Source: Scortum barcoo
Lineage: Eukaryota > Chordata > Actinopteri > Centrarchiformes > Terapontidae
Assembly: GCA_023238725.1 (NCBI GenBank)
Contig: CM041535.1
Coordinates: 23,493,230 to 23,557,229, forward strand
Length of the DNA: 64,000 bases
Reading direction: 5' to 3'
Notes under the pieces: generated by a model
What the model saw: the letters and a program-made list of their open reading frames with translations, nothing else
The model's database searches: none
What the model was told of the DNA's origin: nothing
In this document: positions 12,360 to 24,525 of the stretch, in pieces
Layout: each line of letters starts with the position of its first letter
How positions within the stretch are numbered: position 1 is the stretch's first letter
Program-made: the position numbers and the translations under genes

Positions 12360-12985
12360 GCTAAATTTGTATATTTAGGGCTACAATGGCTTGTCACTGG
12401 GGCAGTACCCCCCTGAGGCACAGCTGAGTACTTCTTTGTACCTTTAAGTGTGAATAAATACACTTTTTTCCTGATTTGTTTATGTGGAAAAATATCAATC
12501 TATTTCCTGAATGTTGCTCTTGAAAAACAGGTCCAATATTAAATTCAGTGTGAGTCAGTAATATATCTGTACTCAGGATTCAGAACCTTATTTTTATTTA
12601 TTTATAAATTTATTTTATCTCAAGGCCACTCAACCATAGCCTACAAGTTCAAATCTACCTTTAACAAATAAGAAAACAGTAAAACCGGTGAATCTAAAGA
12701 TAAAACACACACTGTCTTCAGATATTGTACCATAACATTTAGAAGAAACAGATGCATGCATATGTACCATTTTGCCCTCAAAAAGGTCCTTATCTATCAA
12801 CTAGGTACTTTGGTTACCTTGAGTTCCAATAATTAGACCTAGTGTAGATGTACCTTGGGGGACATTTAGTGAAAGCCTCAGTCATTCAAGGTTACTCCTC
12901 TTGGTTCAATGTCCACATTTATTTTCTACTTGGATGTACAACAGTACATTGTATAACCAGGATGAGTTGTAACTTGTGTATGCCA
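12360..12985. mobile_element. GTACC-rich teleost interspersed repeat, apparently split
   Basis: The segment at 12370-12470 (TTGTCACTGGGGCAGTACCC then TTTGTACCTTTAAG) and the segment at 12750-12975 (ATGTACCATTTTGCCCTCAA, GGTCCTTA, AGGTACTTTGGTTACCTT, TGTACCTTGGGGGACATTTA) resemble parts of a GTACC-laden non-autonomous DNA repeat I recall from many fish genomes. About 280 bases of unrelated AT-rich sequence separate them, suggesting insertion or decay in the middle. The superfamily is unassigned and the boundaries are approximate. Confidence 0.5.
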
Positions 12986-14113
12986 TAAGCAGCTGTAGAT
13001 CACAGTCTTGGCGTACATCACCCATGATCTACAACAGAATACTGCCTATTAATCTTAATCATATTAAAACATGCTTTGTGATGTGACTTCAAATGTTTAA
13101 CAGAGAAAAATATCTGTCAAAGTTTAGGCAAAAGGTGACAGGACTTTAGAGTGGTATGCATCCCTAGGTTATTAATGTCATTAATGTGATCTTCCTTCAA
13201 ATCCAGGTAAGAGTATTACACGAGCCTGCCATCACGCCGACACAACACCGCAGCAACTTTAATTGGTTGCATTCTGTCTGCTTAACTTGACCGAGAAGCC
13301 GTTTCATTCAGAAGGACACGCAACTGAATACTGTGATGTTGCTGAAAAATCTGGATTTAAAAAGGATGATACTGACCCTGGATACACAACACCCAGCTGG
13401 CAGGGTTTCAATGGAAATGCATCCTTGGAGGCTGCCCAAAATGTTGCCCTGTGTAACACTTCCTAATATTCACTCTTGCTGGTATCAAGATTTTTGTCTT
13501 AATACTTGAAATAAAGAGTTCTGTTGTGATAATATCAATAGATTTATTAAATTCATTCAACTTACAATTTATCAGACATATTATTAATGGTATGTCATTT
13601 GTCCAATTGCCTACTGAACTTTCTAAGAGGAAAAGATACACAGTCCCTGATATACTCCAACCTGGGCATAGACAGCGGACACAGTTTTGTACATACTGCA
13701 TTAATGTTTGTGGTAATTTCCACAGATGTGCAGTCAGTGTGCCTGGGTGTGTTAAGTCTGTGTAGTTAAAAATGTTCGGCATGGATCCTGATGGCGATAA
13801 GTGATTTACTAAATTCATATCACACTGAATTTTGGAGGACACTCACGGTTACGGGAATGCGAGTAGTATAATTTGCTTTTTTCAATGATCTGTGTGCAAC
13901 TATATAAATCATGGCCGTGGTATTGTTTAGTTGAGGAAAATAAAATCATCTGGTTAAAGGTAGAACATGTACTGTTGTCCAACTCTCTCTGCTATAGCAA
14001 TTCGACTTATTAAACTCTGTATACTTGTCATGGTTGATGTATTTTTATGTAGTACAAAGATGTTCAACGTGATTCGAGCTGCTGATGATTTGCTGTAAGA
14101 TTCACTCCTCTGG
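12986..14113. other. noncoding DNA, no gene seen
   Basis: AT-rich with no recognisable exon. The longest frame (13408-13842, minus, 144 codons) has no domain and no codon bias I can see. A CAG|GTAAGA donor-like site near 13205 has no convincing exon upstream. Confidence 0.55.
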
Positions 14114-14131
14114 AAAAAAAAAAAAAAAAAA
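14114..14131. repeat. poly-A tract (A18)
   Basis: Uninterrupted A run. The sequence to its left is not a recognised retroposon. Confidence 0.9.
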
Positions 14132-14639
14132 CAGAATAAACCTATTTAGATTGGTCTTGTATCCTCTGAGATGAGCTCTGAGGTGTCAAAGAGTGTGTAC
14201 CATACACACAGTGGGTGGACTGTGTGAGGCGCAAAGGTAAAAGAACAAGGACAGTGGATAAGAAATAAACTTCACTTGCTTTCTATTCTTATTTCTGTTC
14301 ACTGTGTCTTCTTGATCTGTCTGCCTGTTTTGTCCGTGCAGCTCCAGAATCTTTTAATTTATTCTTCCCTTTTCTCATCCCCATCTACAACCAACTCCAT
14401 CTTTCCTCATCACTTTATTTTCATTCTTTCGGCTCACCCTTCTCGGAATTTCTGTGTTTGCCGGGAAGATTTGATAAACGTCACACGCCGACACGTCTGC
14501 TCTTCAGCATTAATGAGATCACGAGCATCGCCACCACGCTCCTCCCCTCTCTCTATGGGCACACACACACACATGAAGAGTGAGCTACATGGAGATACAA
14601 GAAGTGGGCCTGTGTGGGCGTAGGACGGCAGTGTGTTCA

Positions 14640-14990
14640 TGTGTCTCCAAGTGTGTGTGTGTGTAATGCTAAGGTAGCGGGTGTATGTGTTATTTTGTGT
14701 CTCAGAAGTCTCAGCAAAATGTTTGGTTTTGCATCTGAATGTGTGCGAATGTGTGCATGAGAGTGTGTGGGAGCATGGGTGAGTATGTATTGTGTCTCAG
14801 TTATGAGTTTTTGTGCATGTGTGTGTGTGTGTGTGATGCAGCAGATTGCAGAGGGCAGGGGAAAGTGGGTTTTGCCTGCGCACTAACAGATGGCAGGAGA
14901 GAGGGGGTTTAAGTTTCTTTTCTCGATTCTTAAAGAGCAACCAGTTAAGAGCTTGTGCGTGTGTGTGTTTGTCTACAAGCCTTCCAGTCC
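14640..14990. repeat. imperfect TG-rich low-complexity region
   Basis: Perfect TG runs at 14651-14664 and 14819-14835 lie in a longer stretch with TGTG words every few bases. This looks like a decayed TG microsatellite. A T/G homopolymer-like stretch follows at about 14993-15022. Confidence 0.75.
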
Positions 14991-15024
14991 GTGTTTTTTT
15001 TTTGTTTTTGTTTTTTTTTTGTTA

Positions 15025-16290
15025 GAGGAAGGACTATGTTTCATTCCTAAGTGTGTTCACTCAAGTAAATTTATTCAACATAAGCAAGCTTGCTCTTCGG
15101 CTGGAGTGTGCACACTGATGTAAACGAGCACAAACGGACACACAAAGGCAGGTGTTGCTGCCACTTCATCTGTGTTCTCCCGAGAGGAAAGAGAGGTAAA
15201 GAGCTGGGAGATGAGAGCACATTTCACTCCTCTCCTCTGCTTTCCAGCACCTCTGGTTGATGAACGCAAAGGAGAGAGGGATGGAGAGAGAAGTATGGTG
15301 GGAGAGGTGAGAGGGTGTCGCAGGGTTGAGGACAAAAAGAGAGAGACACCTGAAGTGTGGGGGGGCTAAGACATCAAGAGGGAGTGTAACAATGCATGAG
15401 TGAAAGAAAGCTGTGAGTTAAGCGTTAAGTGTTACAATAGAGTGTTTGAATCTGAACAACAGGATGATCTCTGTTTGAAATTACTTGAATGGCAATAAGC
15501 GAGCGACGATCATGTGTCTACCTGTGTTAGTTTGGGTTATAATGTTGTAATATTGCTTCCACAGAAAGGAGACTGCACCAAAATACACACCTCCAAATTT
15601 AAAGTATGTAGACAACATTTATTATGGTACAAGTTATCTATTACTTTAAATATGATGTACTGTAGGTCATCATTTCCATCTTTAAGGGCCAAAATCACTG
15701 TCACCATGACACAGTATGGATGGGATTTCTCTGTTTATTTATCTGTCCTGTTCAAAGCATTGAAAAATGACATTAGAAATAATCCTTTGTTCCTCTGTTC
15801 ATTTCAATGTGGACAGTTGTCATTGGGACCATTTTTTTGTTGAAAGTAGAAAACTATGCTGAGCTGTGTGGGTCAGCGGTAACTTTCTATCTGCATTAAT
15901 CATTGTGCTGTTGATGAATGACATTAATTCTATAGAGAAGGTGATCAGTCTTGAAGAAAAGCTCCTCTGACACGGTGTGACAGGGCGCGGCTCACGTTCA
16001 TGTTCATCAAGTGCTGTGAAATGATGAAGTGAAACAATTGAAAGCTTGTGTGTTTTTGGGTTTTTTTCCACCTGCGTTGGACAGTTACTTATTGCAAAAG
16101 TAATTCAATACATCACACAGTACTTAACTTTCGTTACTCCATCAAAGATCCCTTCTGCAACGCATCACACTGCCCAACATTGATAATTGCAAGCAAATAT
16201 ATTCACATTTATGCAAAAGCGAGGACACTCTCGGACAAGGGAGTTATTAGGCACTGAGTTTAAGAGGAGATGCAACTGTGTGTGCATGCA
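15025..16290. other. noncoding DNA, no gene seen
   Basis: Contains a purine-rich patch (15180-15380) and otherwise AT-rich DNA. No exon or RNA gene recognised. Confidence 0.55.
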
Positions 16291-16291
16291 T

Positions 16292-16326
16292 CACACACAC
16301 CCACACACACACACACACACACACAC
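16292..16326. repeat. (AC)n microsatellite, near perfect
   Basis: About 17 AC units with one CC interruption near 16301. Confidence 0.95.
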
Positions 16327-16329
16327 CAC

Positions 16330-17935
16330 AACCTGCATATATTTGCTTTTAGTTAACAGGCAAATTACACAAACTTTAGAGGACCAGCAGATCAACAGGT
16401 GGCTGTTTCAGAAAAAGCTGCACTCTTGAGAGACGGGTAGAAGCAGACAGATAAATGGAGAGCTTTATTTTATTAAATTTCCATTTAAGTTTATGACTGG
16501 TGGATTTTGCAGTAGACAGTCCGATGCATAAGCTGCATATACGAGAAAATCTTACCTTTAATGCTTTACGACACAGAACGGGTTCAGTCGAGTGATTTGA
16601 GTCCATCTGAGCTGCCGGTATATCCGTTTTCAACCATGAGGGGATCTTGTCCTGCCATAAACAGAAAAACAATCATTTGTTTGTGCCTTCGTAAATCCGG
16701 CCTCGGTATGAATTTTCTAATAAAATATTCTTTATAAGGGCAGACAGTATGTAGACGCCAAGTGAGGTTAAAACCACCGACGTCATCAAGCATATGTTAA
16801 ATTAAATGCAAGACAGCTGATGCGTCAGACAGACCCAATGGGAAAAATATATGAAATGGAAAAAGTGTAAAATATACAAAGTGAGATTTTAAACTTCATA
16901 TGATGTTTGAGCGGTAAAAACAGCTGCTGTGTTTTTTCTTTTTTTCAGCACGGATACAGGGCTGTCAACCATAAGCAAGCTGCTTAAAATCCAGATGTTT
17001 TACAGCACAGTGTTCAGTGAAGCTAATTATTTTTTATTTTCTCAAGAATTCTTAAATCATAGGCTCTTTTCTGTGTGGATAATCTAATCCCAGAAACTGA
17101 ATATTTAGCACTTAATGAGTAGTTAAAAGGGGGGATTCAGATGAGCAGAATGAATATTTGGTAATTACTCTCAATGAAATTAAATTCATTTGGATAAGGA
17201 GAGACTATGGTGGAGACGACAAATATTCTGACCCCATCATGTCAGAAGAGAACAAGGAAAAAATATTAGAAGAAAACGCTGAACATATTGCAACGCAACA
17301 CAATTACTAGGAAACAATAACCACAGGAATAAATCACTTCTCTGGCATGGTGTCAAGGGATTGTTTTTAAGTGTCATGAGTTTCACAAAGATATAATTCA
17401 CTGCAAAGCTGTTGTACCAGACTACATTAGAGGCTGGGATACCAATCAAGTAAAGTGGGAAACTGCCCGATCCCACGGGCCCAGGAGGCAAACACGGACT
17501 CTGTGTGGCATTTTTGCATTATTTTATTAAGTAATATGTACTTTTGCTGCACAACTGCAACTAAAAATAAACAGACAGAATAACCTGAAGATGCTCCATT
17601 TGGATCTTCCAGACAAAGGTGTATTCAAACTCTCTTGTAAGATCTAAAAACTAATCTGTTCATTAAAACCTGATTATTTCACCAACATTCACAGTTCAAG
17701 TAGTGTGAATGGTTTTTATTGGCACCGTGCAAATATAGAACATTTAAAATGCATTGAAAAGAGTGCACTGCCACCAGGAAGGAAAGTGTATCCAACTACA
17801 TGCACAGTTACAAGGAGTGGAGAGTGGAGAGAAAGCTGCTCTGTGTGTGTGTGTCCGTCCTCAGGGAGAGTTCGCAACTGTCAGCGTGTGACCAGCTTTG
17901 CCCCGCGCTGTTACACTGTGTCACTGCTAAAAGAC
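16330..17935. other. noncoding DNA, no gene seen
   Basis: No recognisable coding sequence or repeat family. All short open frames lack domain character. Confidence 0.5.
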
Positions 17936-17937
17936 AT

Positions 17938-18102
17938 GAACACACACACACACATTCGCTTGCGCACAAACTAACAGGAGCAGCAGCGAGCATGACACAC
18001 AAATGAAGGAATGGAAATACTGGCATGTTCCGCCGTGTACACACGCATTTGTACACACATGCTATGCACACACACATGCACACACGCGCACACACACACA
18101 CT
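17938..18102. repeat. CA-rich imperfect repeat region
   Basis: Several CACACA runs (17941-17953 and 18065-18102) interrupted by GCGC and ATGC steps. The tract is alternating purine-pyrimidine. The Cys/Val-rich minus-strand frame across it is an artefact of the repeat. Confidence 0.8.
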
Positions 18103-19540
18103 TTACAAGGCCAGAGGAGGGGTGAGGCTGGTGACAGTCCCTGTCCCTGTGTCAGTGTCAGTCTCTCTAGAGGAATGAGGCAGAGCGCCCAGTGGTGACA
18201 CTCAGTCTGTCATCGCGAAGTGACATAAACGACCCACTTTCCTTTCCGGCGAGCCCTTCCTCGCCGTCAGCGCTTCATCTTCTAAGTTTGTATATCAGGT
18301 CTTACCTCCCCCTGATTCTGTCTCGGTCTCGTCTTACTTTGAAACTCCACATTCAAACTAAATGCAAAAAGTAAAAATGAATAAAAAGTTGGTAATAAAG
18401 TCAGCGAGGAGACATTTCCAATGATCTGTATATTCCCATCAATAGAGGATAAAACAAAACAGTTCAAGTCTGCAGAGGTCAGTGTGACCTACTGTCACTT
18501 TTCAGTTTGTAATCTTGTCGGTGGTAATGTCAGAGCTACTGAGAGACACATCTGACCGCTTTGTTCAAAACTGGATAACAGCCCCTGTGTTTTTTTTTTT
18601 ATCTTTGCCATTTCAGTTTGCTGTTTTCTTAACTCCATACATCAACTAAAGATAAATAAGAGCTCGGCACACACAGGTGAAAAGGTGGCATTTTCAGCAA
18701 ATAGTCCAAGCCTCCTCTACTACCAAAATATCAGAGCCTGATTTAAATGTGAGTGTGAGTTTGACAGGTTAACGAAGAATTGGGGGGGAAAGAAACCACA
18801 ATGGTTGAGCAGAATTTGGTAAAAGGTATCTCCTTATGGTATCAAGGGTGCGTTGTTTTGTGATGTTTGATTGATGGAGTGAAACGGAGTGAAATGGACT
18901 GATTGACAGCGTTAAATGCTGAGATAGACTGATGAAGAAACAACAAATGGAGATAGGCAGGTTTAAGAGACAGGCAGCTAAATGTTTAGACAGGCGGATA
19001 CATACAGAGATTTTTGATGGCCAGACAGGCAGGTCTTACTCGGCCTCAGTCTTGTCATTTCTCAACTCAGCTCGGTAGCTTGCAAATTCTGCACACCAGC
19101 AACTGTTGGGCATTTGCTAAAAACATGTTTGAGGAAAAAGCTTCTTGGATCTCTCGGGAGTAAATAAAGTGGCGAATGGCTTCAACAAGAAAGGGAAGTG
19201 AGATCCCAAAAGATTCAAGACGACCCAGTGTGGCAGAACAAGATAAATGCTTGTATAAAAATGGAAAATAAAAAGAAAAACCCCTGTCTACCACATATAT
19301 TTCATATAGGGATCCTGCTTTACATTATTTTGTATAATACTACAGAAAGAAGTGTGGCATGTGGAAGTCAGGATGCTGGATGGGCGTAAAAAGAACATAC
19401 TCACCATCATCACTGGAATCGGGAGTTAATATCCAACATGAAGCAGAAATCTTTCTAATCTAGCCGTTTCTTCACCTGACCTATACTTCAACAGTACCTA
19501 AATTGCCATAAGTGGAATATAAGTGAATATCCGAAGAGCA
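18103..19540. other. noncoding DNA, no gene seen
   Basis: Contains two tiny tandem duplications (GTCCCT and GTGTCA, near 18137-18160) and spaced AGACAGGC words at 18950-19035 (see findings). No exons recognised. Confidence 0.5.
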
Positions 19541-19544
19541 GGAT

Positions 19545-19760
19545 TGCATTGCCGCCTAAAGGTAATTGCAATTGCACAGTATTAGCGTAATTGGCGGGTG
19601 ATGTGGTACAGTATGATAGCCGTCTTTATTAGAGCTGATTCATATTTTAGCTCATTTAACAAAAGGGGGTTAAATTATGCCAGCGTTTTTGTTGTTGTTT
19701 AGAGACTACTAAGCAATAATTTGGTATTCTCAGGGCAATAACAGCATCAACTTCGGCGGG
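19545..19760. promoter_or_regulatory. candidate conserved noncoding element
   Basis: A repeat-free block with TAATTG/CAATTGCA-type words, a TTAAATTATG segment and a GGCGGGTGATGTGG segment. The AT-rich motifs alternate with GC-containing words, as in many vertebrate enhancers. There is no open reading frame of note. The functional claim is inference only. Confidence 0.22.
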
Positions 19761-21543
19761 CCGACAGAGCAAAACTTTATATAATACCTGACTAGAGAAA
19801 ACAATTTAAAAAGTTGGGTGAAGGTACCGGTTGACCTTTCTATCTATAAATGAATAAAAGCCCACACATAAATGTTGTTATCATCACAGCGGCGTTTCCG
19901 AGAACCATTACTTCTTCACAGTGCAGCTTAATGAAAATATTGTTTTGCAGCAGCACGGGGATGTACTGACATCTGATTTCTGGTGTAGTAAATCCTCACT
20001 GGCAGGCTTTCTCAGTTTAATGAATCTGGAAATGATTAAGTAAGCAAACTTTTTTTTTCTCTCTCTCCCATCACCATTATGTTGAAAATGCCAAGACATG
20101 CTGTTTTGCAGGTGCAGCCGAGAGAAGAAAAGAAATGCTCTCCTGAAAAACAGCACAGGCAGAGTGTGCAGCCGTCTCTGTCAGGCACGAAAGGAGGGAC
20201 AGTTAACAGAAACATTGTTTTTACACGTTTTCTGTGTAGTTTGAAGTTGCTGTGTATATGATTTTTTTCTTTTATTTCTATGTACAGATTGGTGACGAAA
20301 GACAAAATGCATTTCTTAAGAAGATGTTGGGCTTTCATATGAGAACAAGCCAGTTTTAACACAAAACAGAAATGTAAATAATGTAAATGTAATGTATTTA
20401 ATTAAGAAATGGTAAAGTTGTAAATATGCACAGGTCATGACAGATTTGTGCATATGAATATTTCATTAAAGAGGTGTTAACATATGTTAAAATCCAACCT
20501 TTAGCACTCACTGTGTTACTCTTCAAAGCATTGCCTCCAATTTATTTGCCTTGTTTTACATAAACGCTCTCCTTTTAACCAATGCTGTCGCGTGTTTTTG
20601 TACACAATCTGCGTTCTGCTTAAGTCGCGGATTCTGTAATGCCCGATCCCCGTTTCCTTTGATTCTTCTCGCCTCGTGTGTCATATATTCTTCATGTGCA
20701 GACGTGCACACAAAAACCTTCACAGACACACAGGATGAGCAATTTTTAGCATGACATTGAAAATTCCCTTTGATCCTCATGTTAGCAGAACTCTGAGCGG
20801 TTTACTAATCAGCGAGTGAGAATAGAAAAAAAATATATGCATGCGCCGTATCTCAGTACACATACAGATTAGTGAGTGGGTACAAAGAAATGTTAGTGGG
20901 CTACATGAGAATAACCATGACACCATTCACTGTCACAGTGAACGCGCTCGGATAACCTGAGCAACGTCAAACGAGTGCACACATTAACAGGACTTCAATG
21001 CTCAGCGTTGTGGGTGTGGTGGAGACTGCAGGGAAGAAAACACAGGCAGGGGAAGGAGGGGAAAAAAAGCAAAGCAAAAGAGGGGAAAGAATGAAAGAGA
21101 CAAAAAAGTTATGCTTAACCAGTTTTATTTGCCGCCGCTGGTCTCAGATCCAATTGAACCTACTATTTTTGTTTCTCTCATTCCAAGAGCCAAAACGTTT
21201 GGCTGATTTTCTTGTTATACAAGCTCATACTTTTGTTGTTTACTTGTGCTCTGTGGCCATAAAAGCCCAAAATAGTTTATTGGCCATTTACTCATTGTGG
21301 AAACCAATAGTTGAGAGTTTCAGATGATGGATGAGGATGAATAAATCAGGTAGCGACTGTGTCTCCTCAATCTCTGTTATCTACTTCCTCTTTCAGATTT
21401 CTTCCCAGATGGACTTCCTGTGTTACCCTGGAGACCATTCATCACCGTGACAACCGCGCACACCACCTGCAGTTATTGCTTGAGTCTATTATTATAAGGA
21501 GAAATGCTGCTCGATGTACAGCACCCTGTAAAATGCATATATA

Positions 21544-21545
<2 letters not shown>
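19761..21545. other. noncoding DNA, no gene seen
   Basis: AT-rich sequence. A small AATGTAA tandem lies near 20370-20396 and a purine-rich patch at 21020-21110. No exon recognised. Confidence 0.5.

Positions 21546-21598
<53 letters not shown>
21546..21598. repeat. (GT)26 perfect microsatellite
   Basis: 53 bases of perfect GT, the longest uninterrupted dinucleotide array in the window. The low-complexity frames on both strands (Thr/His or Cys/Val) are artefacts. It is long enough to be highly polymorphic and able to adopt Z-DNA. Confidence 0.98.
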
Positions 21599-21599
<1 letters not shown>

Positions 21600-21600
<1 letters not shown>

Positions 21601-23160
21601 AAGATGAGAGACAGTGAGATGAGGTGTAAGGGGACTGCTCATGCGTACTGTCCCTGCATCTACCAAACAAATAAATATATACTATATCTGTACATCCTCT
21701 TGCTCAGCCCCTTCAAGTCTTTCCCAGAGATTCACCCCATGGTGCCGAGCACTTTATATCACTTTTGCCTACTTTACTGCTGTGTTAAACAGAGGACAGA
21801 GCAGTAATGAAAAAGAACTATTCTGATTGAAAATGCCACAGTTGTTACCGCTGGCTGGCTTGCATTGAGCATTGACAAAAAAATGGTAATTCAAGGCACA
21901 ATTACGGCTTTATAAAGGCGGAGAAAGGGGCAGCGGCGTTGGCCACAGTGGCAGAAAAATGCAGATATACGCACAAGCATACACACAGGTGTCAAAGTAG
22001 ACACTTGAGTGCAAATATTCACATTCACACAGACGATATCCAGTTGCTCTACTCATTAAAAGCAGTTTCCATGGCATTGAGGCCTGTAACTTTGGGTCAT
22101 GTTAATGACAAATCAGGCAATTAGACCGACAAGTTGTTGCGAACTATGTGGAAATTACTCTACAGAAATTGAACCCTTAATACCAAATGAACCACTTTAA
22201 AATGGCAGTTCAAAAATGTTTGTGTCCTGTTACTCACACACAAAAAAAAAAAAAAGCAAAAAAGATGGTTTCTATTTCTACAAGGAAATTGGCTTATGAA
22301 ACTTTAATGATCGCCAATAGGAACTTTTGAAACTGTGGTGTTGTCATAGAGGTTAAATGGATATATCATTGTTGTGGACTAAGGCTAGATACTGTATATG
22401 ATGCCAATAACATTAAAAGCCCACAATATATACAGCATACTACAGTAGTTTACACATCAGCTACAGTGGACCAATAAAGTATTGCCATGAGAAACATGTG
22501 CTTTAATCCCTCACTGACAGAAGCAGTACGACAGATGTAAAATTATTGCTATTAAAGGGCAAGTAATGTCTTGACCATTTAGAGCAAGTGACCATGTGCT
22601 GGCTGTTAATGTCTAATACATTCCCAAAGATCATTAGCTTCTTACCGAAGAGCGAGACGTGCTCTTCATTATATCGTTTTGCGACACAGTAAGTCACATC
22701 ATTAAAGTTGAGTTGCATCCTACCAGGATTAAAACATAAAAAAAAAAAAAAAAATCTGACACTGAGGGTGGGAACTCTAATTAAGAATTTCACAACCAAA
22801 GTCAAAAATATGAAAAAAATATATTCACACATAGTAAAGTAAAAGAGGGATCCAAACTACAGTACAAACATCATCTGCTGTTATCTCATTCAAAGGGGAG
22901 AGACTTGAATTGCGATTGTGAATCATGATCTTAAATATGACTCAAGATCTTTCTGAAACCAAAAAAGTGTCAGGAACTTCCCGGCGTAGGAGCTCATTAT
23001 TTTCAGGCTGAAAAAGTTAACTTCAGAGAGGGTTTTTCTTTCCCCCTCTATTTTTCCCACAGTTGTTTTCACCAGATACTGTAAAAAAAGAACAGAAATG
23101 GAGAAAAAGATCTTGCAAAACTAAAGTATTTTAACAGCAAACTATGAAAAGCAATGCGTA
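21600..23160. other. noncoding DNA, no gene seen
   Basis: AT-rich DNA with A-tracts near 22242-22256 and 22738-22754. No exon or repeat family recognised. Confidence 0.5.
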
Positions 23161-23161
23161 T

Positions 23162-23900
23162 CTTTAACCCTTAGGACTCTTGGGCCATTTAGGTTTGTGC
23201 ATACTTTTGATTTTCTCTTTAAAAAAGGTTTACCATGCCAAAGTTTGGTATTTTTCAGCACAACATACCTCACATGACCTGACATAACTGAGGTCATCTG
23301 ATCATCTGGAAAAATGAGAATATGAATGTCTAATAAATACTTACGTGGTCTGAATAACCAAAAGTTGCATACTCTGTTACTAAGTGCTTCTTGGAAACTT
23401 TAAAATTTTATGAAGATTTGAGATTTTCTTTTGTACACTGACATGTTTCTGCATTAAAACAAATGAATTCAGTTTATATGAGTCATGTATTCCATTGATG
23501 AAAAAGTAAACAAAGACATCAACCATCAAATCAATGTTGTCAGAAAGTGAAACAACTGAACAGACAAAGAAACTACAAGATCTTCATCTTGTTAAACCTA
23601 CAGCTACATTTATCCATTAGTGTGAGCCTTAATGCTGGCCAACATTTGAACTGCAGTATAAAATCAAAACAAAAGTACGACTCTGCATACTGAGGACAAT
23701 AATGTGGGATTCAGCTTCAAAGAAGTTTTATAGTTAGTGTCAGACTCTGCCTTGTAGGAAGCGTTACACTCAGATTCATAGAAGGTTTTGGACTCAGCTT
23801 TGTAAGGACTTCAGGACTTAACAAAAAGTGTTCAGTAGGGACCAATCTTAACCTTTCAGGATCATTTTCTTTTCCTCTCCATCACCCCAGTGGAGGCAGA
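23162..23900. mobile_element. probable degenerate interspersed repeat with internal tandem copies
   Basis: The block opens with TTAACCCTTAGGACTCTTGG. A TTAA followed by CCC is the form of a piggyBac-type end, but no matching GGGTTAA end was found. The part at 23705-23815 consists of diverged copies of a GACTCAGCTTTGTAGGAAG-like unit spaced about 24-36 bases apart. I call it a repeat because of this structure. The family is unknown. Confidence 0.3.
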
Positions 23901-24307
23901 AGTTGAAGAGGAGTTACATACTTCATCCAAAGACCACTAAATCAACTTATTGATTTTGTTTGATCACGTGAAACTACAGAAAGAGCATATCAGTCACATT
24001 TGTACCCCATCTTCAGATCAAAAGACTCTGTTTGTACAACGGAAACTAAACGGCACCTCGCTGTGCGTTGGATAAAGCACGGCACGGGCACTAGATTTCG
24101 AGATCTGGCTGTCCATCTGGCCGAGAAAGCTCTCAGTTTATTTGATCAGACTCCAGCCCGAGACTACATGTACTACCATGCACTCTGGGCACAGACTTAA
24201 AGAATAAGATGGTGGATTTAGACTGAAAATGATGTTGCTCGGGGGATATCTCCCACACTCTGAATGAAAGAACCAGCTCAGAAATCTCAAAACATGTCTG
24301 TGTCAGT

Positions 24308-24525
24308 CCACTGCTCCTCCACAGTTGAGACGGTTCGGGCACGAGGCCCGCTGGGACTCTCTCTTTGGAGGTGTGCTGGACATATCCGGCTGGGGAGGAG
24401 ACCCTGGCAGACCGAGTCCACGCTGGAGTACATCTCACGACTGGAACACCTGGCAGTCTCGCAGGAGCAAGTTGCTGGGAAGAGGATGTCTGGTCGGATT
24501 TGCTCTCCCAGTTTTCAGTGATGTC
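24308..24525 (+). pseudogene. C-terminal fragment of a LINE reverse transcriptase, frameshifted
   Basis: The block begins with CTGCTCCTCCACAGTTGAGA, the characteristic start of the 3' coding end of a non-LTR retrotransposon common in fish. Its protein reads LRRFGHEAR in one frame (compare the usual LRWFGH), STLEYISRLEHLA plus EEQVAGKR-like residues in a second, and DVWSDLL in a third. These pieces are in the correct order for the family's C-terminus (RWFGH, the Arg/Gly-rich linker, YVSRLAWE, VAG.R.VW). The reading frame must shift at least twice, so this is a dead, 5'-truncated copy. It is the best-supported transposon identification in the window. The clade was not assigned. Confidence 0.8.

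Noticed and set aside
13408..13842. 144-codon minus-strand frame, the second longest in the window
   Set aside because: No domain, no splice sites, mixed composition. A frame of this length is expected by chance in 64 kb.
20930..20955. TCACAGTGAACGCGCTCGG, resembling the start of miR-128
   Set aside because: It diverges after the first 11 bases, and no hairpin partner was seen.
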